DNA of 30,330 nucleotides from CAYZAW01 sp964476505 (lineage in GTDB: Bacteria; Bacillota; Clostridia; Christensenellales; CAG-138), in assembly GCA_964476505.1 (NCBI GenBank), contig CAYZAW010000028.1:1-30330 (forward strand), given 5' to 3'. Of the stretch, positions 15,511 through 22,580 are shown piece by piece. The first letter of the stretch is position 1, and each line of letters begins with the position of its first letter. Below the pieces are notes generated by a model. The model did not search any database. It saw only the letters and a program-made list of their open reading frames with translations, and was not told where the DNA came from. Both the position numbers and the translations under genes were made by a program.

Positions 15511-16824
15511 ATGGCCATCAAGGTAGCAAAGTTTGGCGGCAGCTCTCTGGCTGACGCAAATCAATTCCGCAAGGTAAAGGCGATCATGGAATCGGACCCG
15601 GAGCGCTTGTTTTTAGTGCCTTCCGCACCGGGCAAGCGTACGCCTGAGGACGATAAGGTAACAGACCTGTTATATCTGTGCCAAAGCTTGGCCTCTGCAG
15701 GCAAGCCCTTTGACGCGCCCTTTGCGGCGATCACCCAGCGCTATGTGGACATTGAAACGGAGCTAAAGCTCAAGGCCAATATCCGGGAACACCTGTCCAT
15801 CATCGAGAACGCGCTGAAAAAAGGCGCCTCTCCCGATTATGCGGCCAGCCGCGGCGAGTATTTGAACGCCATCCTCATTTCGGATTATCTGGGCTTTACC
15901 ATGGTGGACGCAGCAGAGCTGATCTGCTTCGATATGAACGGCCGTTTCGATAACGAAACCACGCAGATCGCTATGCAGCGCATTGCCAACCAGAGCCATG
16001 TGGTGGTGCCGGGCTTTTACGGCAGCTATCCGGACGGACGGATCAAAACCTTCTCCCGGGGCGGCTCGGATATTACGGGCGCTATCGTGGCGAGGGATGT
16101 GTATGCGGATATCTACGAAAACTGGACGGACGTTTCCGGCTTTTTGATGGCAGACCCGCGCATTGTGGAAAACCCCAAGCCGATTGAGGTGATCACCTAT
16201 TCAGAGCTGCGGGAGCTTGCGTACATGGGCGCAACCGTGCTGCATGAGGATTCTATTTTTCCCGTGCGGCAGGCCTGCATCCCCATCAATGTTAGGAACA
16301 CCAACGCCCCGCAGGACAGAGGCACCTTTATTATCCCCGATAACGAGGGCGAACCGCTAAACGGGCAGCTGACGGGTATTGCCGGGCATTGCGGGTTCAC
16401 GATCATCGCCATTGCCAAGGACAATATGCACCATGAGGTGGGCTTTGGCTATAAGGTGCTGTCCGTATTGAAAAAGCACAACATCTCCTTTGAGCATATG
16501 CCAACCGGCATCGACACCATGTCCATCGTATTGGCGGACAGCGAGCTTGAAGGTCGCCGCAAGATCATTACGGACGAGTTGATCGCCGTTTGCGAGGCGG
16601 ACAGCGTGGAGCTGCACGACAATATGGCGCTCATCGCTACCGTGGGCCGCGGTATGGTGCATTCCGTGGGTGTATCTGCTAAGCTGTTTGGCGCTTTGGC
16701 GAAGGCGGGCGTCAACATCCGCATGATCGATCAGGGTTCGTCGGAAATCAACATCATCGTTGGTGTGGAGTCGGACGAATTCGTTACCGCCGTTCGGGCG
16801 ATCTACGAGGCATTCAAAAACTAA
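15511..16824 (+). CDS. lysC: Aspartokinase
   Basis: A 437-residue monofunctional aspartokinase, phosphorylating aspartate at the start of the lysine/threonine/methionine pathway. It shows KFGGSS (7-12), SRGEYLNA (113-120), the nucleotide-binding FSRGGSDITG (181-190) and WTDVSGF with MADPRIV. The C-terminal ACT pair (about 300-437) ends in QGSSEINIIVGV (408 onward), a different ACT signature from the TSETKI tail on DapB. The start ATG 15511 is preceded by GAGGCGG. It is the third gene of the serA cluster and supplies Asd and DapA, which are encoded elsewhere in the window. The specific feedback effector is not deducible. Confidence 0.94.
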   Translation: MAIKVAKFGGSSLADANQFRKVKAIMESDPERLFLVPSAPGKRTPEDDKVTDLLYLCQSLASAGKPFDAPFAAITQRYVDIETELKLKANIREHLSIIENALKKGASPDYAASRGEYLNAILISDYLGFTMVDAAELICFDMNGRFDNETTQIAMQRIANQSHVVVPGFYGSYPDGRIKTFSRGGSDITGAIVARDVYADIYENWTDVSGFLMADPRIVENPKPIEVITYSELRELAYMGATVLHEDSIFPVRQACIPINVRNTNAPQDRGTFIIPDNEGEPLNGQLTGIAGHCGFTIIAIAKDNMHHEVGFGYKVLSVLKKHNISFEHMPTGIDTMSIVLADSELEGRRKIITDELIAVCEADSVELHDNMALIATVGRGMVHSVGVSAKLFGALAKAGVNIRMIDQGSSEINIIVGVESDEFVTAVRAIYEAFKN

Positions 16825-16875
16825 AACATATAATCCTTGTCACTAATGAAAATACGATAGTAGCGATTTCGTTGC

Positions 16876-16897
16876 GGGCGGATGTGGTCATCCGCCC
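16876..16897. repeat. REP-like palindrome 1, possible lysC terminator
   Basis: GGGCGGATG, loop TGGT, CATCCGCCC: a perfect 9-bp stem. It has the same geometry as 16986-17007 but in opposite orientation (loop TGGT against ACCA). TTACGTTTT follows, so it could also end lysC transcription. Confidence 0.7.
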
Positions 16898-16929
16898 TTA
16901 CGTTTTGGTAGGGAACTGTTTCTGCTGGT

Positions 16930-16948
16930 ACCACATCGACCCGATGAA
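16930..16948 (+). repeat. Degenerate REP-like unit, 19-nt direct repeat copy 1
   Basis: The 19 bases ACCACATCGACCCGATGAA are identical to 16995-17013. This is the right half of the palindromic unit; the left arm is replaced by unrelated bases although GGTAGGG occurs at 16906-16912. Confidence 0.7.
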
Positions 16949-16985
16949 CCACCGTTTCAGCCAGAAGCTCGTTTATGAATGGTAG

Positions 16986-17013
16986 GGGTCGATGACCACA
17001 TCGACCCGATGAA
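16986..17013. repeat. REP-like palindrome 2 with 19-nt direct repeat copy 2
   Basis: GGGTCGATG (16986-16994), loop ACCA, CATCGACCC (16999-17007), with GTAG on the left and GATGAA on the right. The last 19 bases repeat those at 16930-16948. Confidence 0.75.
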
Positions 17014-17106
17014 TTTCATTAGCAATCTACTTCTTTTGTGTGGATTTTTTCCAGATGGGCATACTCCATCCAAAGAACCTCTATGGATGGAAAGGAAGTT
17101 AAATAT

Positions 17107-18123
17107 ATGGCGTTTTCGCTGTATCGGTTGTTTGGTAAAGACGTTGGTGTGGATTTGGGCTCGGTGAACACATTATTCTCTCTTCGCGGGTCAGGGGTGA
17201 TTTTACGCGAGCCCAGCTGTGTGGCGCTGGATCACAACGAGGGTATCATTGCGGCGGGCAACGCCGCGCTGGATTTGATTGGCCGCTCGCCCGGCACGGT
17301 ACGGGTGGTACAGCCTCTGCAAAATGGCGTGATAGCGGATTATCGCCTTTGCGAAGCCATGCTTCGGGCGTTTTTAGAGGATGCGTTTGGCAAGACCGGG
17401 CGCTTGGCGGGGGTACGGGCGGTGATTTGCGTGCCGGGCTCGGTCACGGAGATCGAAAAACGCGCGCTGGAGGAAGCCGCACGCTCCGCAGGCGCGCATA
17501 CGGCGTACCTGATGGATGAACCAGTTGCCGCCGCATTGGGAGCAGGCTTAAACATTGAGGTGGGCTACGGCTGCATGGTGGCGGATATCGGCGGCGGCAC
17601 TACGGACGCGGCGGTGCTTTCCATGGGAGGCGTGGTGCAAAAGCAAACCGCCAAGGCAGGCGGCGCGCATATCGACGCGGCGATCATGGAGTATTGCAAA
17701 ACCCGCCACCGCACCTGCATTGGCATGCAGACGGCGGAGCATATCAAGCTGGACATTGCGTCGGCGCTGCCGGGGCGTGAACGCTGCATAGAGGTGCGCG
17801 GGCGCGACTTGGAAAGCGGCCTGCCCCGCACGCTGATACTCACCGGGCAGGAAATACACGTTGCCATTCAGCCCCAGCTGTTTGCCATCCTTGGCTGCAT
17901 CAAACAGGTGCTGGCGAATACTCCGCCTGAATTAGCAGGCGACTTACTGTCAAGCGGTATACTGTTAACGGGAGGCACGGCGCTGCTCCACGGAATGGCA
18001 GCGTTTATCGGGGCTGAGACTACGTTACCCGTGCGCGTGGCGGATCACCCGCTGGATTGTGTGGCGGAGGGTGCGCGTATCGCCGTAGAGCATTTGCAGT
18101 ATTATCGCACGCGGGCAGTATAG
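17107..18123 (+). CDS. mreB: Rod-shape actin homologue MreB
   Basis: A 338-residue actin-fold ATPase that forms membrane-bound filaments and positions lateral cell-wall synthesis. The N-terminus (MAFSLYRLFGKD) is an amphipathic membrane-targeting helix. ATPase motifs are DLGSVNT (16-22, phosphate 1), DIGGGTTD (160-167, phosphate 2) and the later GGTALLHG. Length is typical. The frame is open from 17038 with an ATG at 17083, but AAAGGAAG (17090-17097) favours ATG 17107, which gives the canonical N-terminus. It is separated from mreC by a terminator/promoter pair, so it is likely its own transcription unit. Confidence 0.93.
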   Translation: MAFSLYRLFGKDVGVDLGSVNTLFSLRGSGVILREPSCVALDHNEGIIAAGNAALDLIGRSPGTVRVVQPLQNGVIADYRLCEAMLRAFLEDAFGKTGRLAGVRAVICVPGSVTEIEKRALEEAARSAGAHTAYLMDEPVAAALGAGLNIEVGYGCMVADIGGGTTDAAVLSMGGVVQKQTAKAGGAHIDAAIMEYCKTRHRTCIGMQTAEHIKLDIASALPGRERCIEVRGRDLESGLPRTLILTGQEIHVAIQPQLFAILGCIKQVLANTPPELAGDLLSSGILLTGGTALLHGMAAFIGAETTLPVRVADHPLDCVAEGARIAVEHLQYYRTRAV

Positions 18124-18172
18124 CGGATTTTGGAATATTTCCCGCGCAATATGTCATCAATGTAAACCTTTT

Positions 18173-18202
18173 GCCCCCGTCCATTGCGCGACGGGGGCTT
18201 TA
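18173..18202 (+). terminator. Rho-independent terminator of mreB
   Basis: GCCCCCGTC (18173-18181), an 8-nt loop and GACGGGGGC (18190-18198), followed by TTTAT. It overlaps the -35 of the next promoter. Confidence 0.75.
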
Positions 18203-18211
18203 TGATATAAT
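18184..18211 (+). promoter_or_regulatory. Promoter of mreC-mreD-PBP2, overlapping the mreB terminator
   Basis: TTGCGC (18184-18189) sits in the terminator loop. A 16-bp spacer follows, then a perfect TATAAT (18206-18211) with an extended TGA directly before it. Confidence 0.65.
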
Positions 18212-18253
18212 AATCAAATAGTCCTAACGGTATTCCTAACGGGAGGCAAACGC

Positions 18254-19093
18254 ATGCGCAAGCTGTTAAAGAGCAAGCCGTTTTTGATCGCTGTGATCGC
18301 AGTGGTCTTGCTTGCGGTACTTGCGCTTGCCACATCCGGCAGTAGAAAGCTGACCTTTATGGAGGGCTTTGTGGGCTCTGTGGTGCAGCCGGTGCAAACA
18401 TTTGCGTCCAACGCCTCGGATGCGATCATTGGATTCTTCCGTAATATGTTCAACACTACGGACGCAGATCAGGAGAACCAGCAGTTAAAAGCCTATGTAG
18501 CACAGCTGGAGCAAACGGTCAGCGAGGTAAATACCCTTCGGCAGGAAAACGAACGGCTAAAAAGCCTGCTGTCCTTCACGGAAACCAATCCGGATCTAAC
18601 CTATGTTGCGGGCACGGTCATCGGCCGCAACCAAGGCATATGGTTCGATACCTTTACCATCAATATCGGGCGCAATCAGGGTGTGGAGAAGAATATGCCC
18701 GTGGTGAACGCGGATGGGCTGGTTGGGCGCATATCGGATGTTGGGGCTACATGGAGCAAGGTAGTGGCGCTTATCGATTCCTCCACCAATATCAGCGTGA
18801 TCGTGGAGCGTACGCGTGATAACGGTATGGTGCGCGGCACCTTGGAGGCGGGCGGAGAAAGCGATACGCTGGAGCTGTACTATCTGCCTTCCGACGCGGA
18901 CTTGCTGCCTGGAGATACCGTGGTAACAAGCGGCATCGGCGGGCTATACCCCAAGGGGATCGCCGTAGGCTCTGTGCTGGAGGTCAGTCGCGCGGGGGAA
19001 AGCGAGATCAACGCGTTGGTAACGCCCAATGTGGATTTTCGGCACATTGAGGAGATCATGGTGATCGTTGGCATGCCGGAGGTGGAGGAGTAG
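18254..19093 (+). CDS. mreC: Rod-shape determining protein MreC
   Basis: A 279-residue inner-membrane protein with one N-terminal transmembrane segment (about 10-28), a coiled coil (about 75-112, QLEQTVSEVNTLRQENERLKSLL) and an extracellular beta-rich domain with IGRNQGIWFDTFTINIGRNQGV and VVTSGIGGLYPKGI, all characteristic of MreC. It organises PBPs and MreB filaments for elongation. GGGAGG lies before ATG 18254. It ends 1 nt before the mreD start, so the genes are coupled. Confidence 0.95.
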   Translation: MRKLLKSKPFLIAVIAVVLLAVLALATSGSRKLTFMEGFVGSVVQPVQTFASNASDAIIGFFRNMFNTTDADQENQQLKAYVAQLEQTVSEVNTLRQENERLKSLLSFTETNPDLTYVAGTVIGRNQGIWFDTFTINIGRNQGVEKNMPVVNADGLVGRISDVGATWSKVVALIDSSTNISVIVERTRDNGMVRGTLEAGGESDTLELYYLPSDADLLPGDTVVTSGIGGLYPKGIAVGSVLEVSRAGESEINALVTPNVDFRHIEEIMVIVGMPEVEE

Positions 19094-19094
19094 T

Positions 19095-19607
19095 ATGAAG
19101 CGCTGGATCATGCCTATCGGTATCCTGCTATGCGTATACTTCGATTCCATTTTCTTTGCCAAGCTGAATATTGCGGGCATACGTCCTGATGTGATGCTGG
19201 CGTTTGTGGTCAGCTTTTCCATATTGGAGGGGCCGCTTATGGGTGCGGTGCTGGGCGGTGCCGGCGGGTTACTGATGGATATTTTGTTTGGACGCGCCTT
19301 GGGCGTGTACGCGGCGCTGTATTTGATAGCCGCAGTGGCGGCGGGCGTGTTTTACGGGAAGTTTTATGCGGATAACGTGGTGATTCCGGCGGTGACCGCA
19401 GTGATCGCGGGTATCGCGAAGGACTTGGTACTGGCGCTGATCGTGCTTGCCATGGGCACGAAATTCCAGTTCGCTATGCTGCTGGTGCAGTACATATTGC
19501 CCTGTGCGTTGTCTACAGGCGTGATGTGCCTGTTGATACACCTGCTGTTAAAGCCAATGGTGGCGCGGCAGGTAGCCCGGCGTAGGGCGGAGCGGCTGGC
19601 GCGTTAG
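19095..19607 (+). CDS. mreD: Rod-shape determining protein MreD
   Basis: A 170-residue, very hydrophobic protein with about five transmembrane segments and the MreD-typical first helix (MKRWIMPIGILLCVYFDSIFF) followed by RPDVMLAFVVSFSILEGPLMGAVLGGAGG. It is the membrane partner of MreC in the elongasome. The frame is open from 19068 inside mreC; ATG 19095 is chosen because GGTGGAGGAG at 19081-19090 is its ribosome site. PBP2 follows 16 nt later. Confidence 0.92.
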   Translation: MKRWIMPIGILLCVYFDSIFFAKLNIAGIRPDVMLAFVVSFSILEGPLMGAVLGGAGGLLMDILFGRALGVYAALYLIAAVAAGVFYGKFYADNVVIPAVTAVIAGIAKDLVLALIVLAMGTKFQFAMLLVQYILPCALSTGVMCLLIHLLLKPMVARQVARRRAERLAR

Positions 19608-19623
19608 CATAAGGATATAGAAT

Positions 19624-22302
19624 ATGAAAAGCAAAGCAAGAATTCGGTTTTTAATCATGGCGGTGATGCTGCTTCTGATGATGACGGCCTTGGTGCTGCA
19701 GTTGGGCAACCTGACCATCGTGCACGGAGAGGAATACGCCACGGAGGCGGAAAATCGCCGCACAACCACCATGTATACCACCGGCGCGCGGGGGCGTATT
19801 TTAGACCGCAACGGCATCCCCTTAGCCTACGACGAAACCAGCTACAACGTGCAATTTTACCGGGACCCTGAGCGCCTGTCGGACGACGACAGCGCGCTGT
19901 ATACGGAGTCTCTGATTTCTGCTATTAACATCATCGAGGCGGGCGGCGGCACGACCATAGATACCTTTTATATCAAAAAAGACCCGAATACCGGCGATCT
20001 GTATTACGACTGGGGCGTGGATTCGCCTAAGTCGCAGGAAGCGCGTTATAAAAACTTTTGCAATGTAATGGGCGCAAAGTTCTACATGAGAGACCCTGCA
20101 GATACGAGCACATGGATTCCGGCGGACGAAGCGTATAAGCTGCTTCGCAACAGCTGGCAGATTCCTGCCGAGCTGACCTTTGAGGAGGCCCGAAAGGTCA
20201 TGTCTGTCCGGCAGGAGATCAACATGAACAAGTGGCGGGCATATGAGCCCATCACCATTGCCTATAACGTGTCCATCGAGGTGGTGGCGCAGCTGGATAT
20301 GCTGTCGGAAGACCTGTTGGGAATCAAAACGCAAAAAAGTACCACCCGTGTATATCCCCGGGGCAGCACCGCTTCGCATATCTTAGGATATCTTTCCCGG
20401 CAGGTAAAGGACGATATTTCTCCCGATGCGCTCTTATACATGGGGTATACCGAGGAAGACCTTCAATGGTACGAGAACGCGTATTCCAAGGATGAAAACG
20501 GCGACTTAAAAACGGATTCCGATGGTAACCCGTACAGTATTTACGGCACCAACGAGGACGGCGAGAAGATACTGCGTATGACGCGCATGGGCTACTCCCC
20601 CAACGATTACACGGGCGTGGCGGGCGTGGAAAAAACCATGGAGGCATATCTTACCGCCAGCACGGATAAGCAGCACGGCGTGCAGACCATTGAGATCAAC
20701 AAGCATGGCACCATCACCCGTACGCTGGAAACCACCGCCGCCTCCGATGGCAATGATGTAATGCTTACCATTGACCTGCCCTTGCAGGAGGTCACGGAAG
20801 CAGCGCTGGAAAAGGCCATTACCAATATCCGGGAGAAGGAAGAAGAAAAGCTGCGAGAAAGCGCAGAGGACTACCTAGACCAACGCAGCGACTTAAACAG
20901 CATCAAGATGGCGGAAACCGGCTCTATCGTGGTGCTGGATGCGCATACGGGCGCTACGCTGGCGCTGGCCTCCTATCCGGATTTTGACCCGAATATGTTT
21001 ATTGCGGGCTTGACCCCGGAGCAGGCGGCGGAGCTGTTTGGGAAGGAGGGGGACGATACCCCCACCCTCACGCCTACTCTAAACCGCGCCATTTCTTCAA
21101 GGTTAGCGCCCGGGTCTATTTTCAAAATGTGTACGGGCTTAGCGGGCTTGATGGAGCATGAGGTCACGCTTACGGAAACCATCAAGGACGAATCCCCTTA
21201 TACGAAGTACGAGAGCGGCGACGAGGTCATACAGAACGCACCGTGGTGCTGGAACCATAAGCATGTGCATAACGAAAACATCACCGGCGCTCTAACAAAA
21301 AGCTGCAACTACTATTTTTACAAGGTAGCCGACAGGCTCGGTATCCAGCGGCTGGACGATTGGGCAACGAAGCTTGGCCTTTCCGACCTAACGGGCATTG
21401 AGCTGCCAGGCGAGCTGGAAAGCCATGTGGGCGGGCAAAAGGTGCTGTATAACAACGAGGTTTCGCTCTCGCAGCAAAAGAGCAGCCTGCCGGGGTATGT
21501 GTACCGGCAGGTGCGAAAGCAGCTGGTGCGCGTGCTGGATTACACGCAAAAGGAAGTGGACGACGAAACCATCGACCGTTGCGCGGAACGCATATTGGAG
21601 CTGCAAACGGGCGAAAGTACCGAGTTGGGCGCTGGTATCCGCCGCATCCTGCGGGAGGAGCTGGGCGTTGCGGAGGGCTTATCCCGCGGGCAAACGTGGG
21701 TATCGGATATCGCCTCCATGCTGACGGAGCTGCAATGGAAGCCCACGCTGACCGTTCGCGCGGGTATCGGCCAAGCAACAACGCTGACGACCCCCGTTGC
21801 CATTGCTAGGTACGCCGCGGCGTTTGCCAACGGCGGTACCGTGTACAATGTGCGCGTGGTGGATAAAATCATTGGCGGCGACGGCTCCGTGGTGAAGGAA
21901 AACGCCCCCACGGTATTCAGCCAGATCGATGCGCCGCAGGAGTATTGGAACGCTATATTGAGCGGCCTTGCGGGCGTGGTATCCCCGGAGGACGGCGGCA
22001 CGGCGGAAAAGGCATTTACGCAGGAGTTCCGTGATCAGGGCTACCTAGAGCAGATCATCGGCAAAAGCGGAACGGCGCAGATCTCCGTTTCCAACAGCGT
22101 AGATATCGAAAATACCTCTTGGTTCGTTACCATGCTGCCGGCAGAAGCGCCGGAGATCGTGATCGTTACCTGCATTCCCTACGGGCTTTCCGGCTCCACG
22201 GGCGGCGCGCCAGCCGTTGAGGAGATCACGCGTTTTTATTTAGATCGTAAAGCCGGTACCGTTGCGGACAATCTGGTATCTCCGGACGGGTTCATCCCAT
22301 AA
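19624..22302 (+). CDS. mrdA: Penicillin-binding protein 2, elongation transpeptidase
   Basis: An 892-residue class B PBP that cross-links peptidoglycan during lateral wall growth. It has one N-terminal membrane anchor (about 8-28), a dimerisation/pedestal domain and a transpeptidase domain with S498-I-F-K501, S560-C-N562 and K814-S-G-T817. The acylated serine is S498. It is longer than most PBP2s (about 630-720): the gap between SCN and KSGT is 254 residues and contains a charged helical segment at about 625-690. It is the last gene of mreC-mreD-mrdA; rodA is not in the window. The ribosome site (AAGGA) is modest. The symbol mrdA/pbpA is by family. Confidence 0.93.
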   Translation: MKSKARIRFLIMAVMLLLMMTALVLQLGNLTIVHGEEYATEAENRRTTTMYTTGARGRILDRNGIPLAYDETSYNVQFYRDPERLSDDDSALYTESLISAINIIEAGGGTTIDTFYIKKDPNTGDLYYDWGVDSPKSQEARYKNFCNVMGAKFYMRDPADTSTWIPADEAYKLLRNSWQIPAELTFEEARKVMSVRQEINMNKWRAYEPITIAYNVSIEVVAQLDMLSEDLLGIKTQKSTTRVYPRGSTASHILGYLSRQVKDDISPDALLYMGYTEEDLQWYENAYSKDENGDLKTDSDGNPYSIYGTNEDGEKILRMTRMGYSPNDYTGVAGVEKTMEAYLTASTDKQHGVQTIEINKHGTITRTLETTAASDGNDVMLTIDLPLQEVTEAALEKAITNIREKEEEKLRESAEDYLDQRSDLNSIKMAETGSIVVLDAHTGATLALASYPDFDPNMFIAGLTPEQAAELFGKEGDDTPTLTPTLNRAISSRLAPGSIFKMCTGLAGLMEHEVTLTETIKDESPYTKYESGDEVIQNAPWCWNHKHVHNENITGALTKSCNYYFYKVADRLGIQRLDDWATKLGLSDLTGIELPGELESHVGGQKVLYNNEVSLSQQKSSLPGYVYRQVRKQLVRVLDYTQKEVDDETIDRCAERILELQTGESTELGAGIRRILREELGVAEGLSRGQTWVSDIASMLTELQWKPTLTVRAGIGQATTLTTPVAIARYAAAFANGGTVYNVRVVDKIIGGDGSVVKENAPTVFSQIDAPQEYWNAILSGLAGVVSPEDGGTAEKAFTQEFRDQGYLEQIIGKSGTAQISVSNSVDIENTSWFVTMLPAEAPEIVIVTCIPYGLSGSTGGAPAVEEITRFYLDRKAGTVADNLVSPDGFIP

Positions 22303-22539
22303 CGGGCGCTCACCCATCGTCACAGGTGCACATATCATGGAGTGAGAGGGCAGTTGTGGCGATGTGCGGCTATTCGTGCTTGGTGTATGGTTCTTCCAAG
22401 GAAGGGGTATGCTAGGCCATGGAGGTGAGCGGCAATGCTCGAGCGAAGGCGCGGCGCAGGACATCGTCTCCGCCCGCTCAGGCGCGGCGAAGCGGTTCCG
22501 TGGCCAAGTGTACAGCGCAAACGACGCCCCAAATAATAG
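22303..22539. other. Intergenic stretch, no gene recognised
   Basis: I see no credible coding frame between PBP2 and the convergent TRAP operon apart from a short frame at 22364-22624 that overlaps the terminator. The stretch is G+C-rich, with no helix as clear as those at 244-412. No known RNA is recognised. Confidence 0.5.
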
Positions 22540-22567
22540 AAAGCCGGATGCTTTAGCATCCGGCTTT
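22540..22567. terminator. Bidirectional terminator between PBP2 and the TRAP operon
   Basis: A perfect 12-bp stem (AAAGCCGGATGC at 22540-22551 with GCATCCGGCTTT at 22556-22567) has a 4-nt loop. The - strand reading is followed by CTATTATTT, serving the TRAP permease gene; the + strand reading could end the PBP2 transcript. Confidence 0.85.
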
Positions 22568-22580
22568 TATCAGGTTGATG

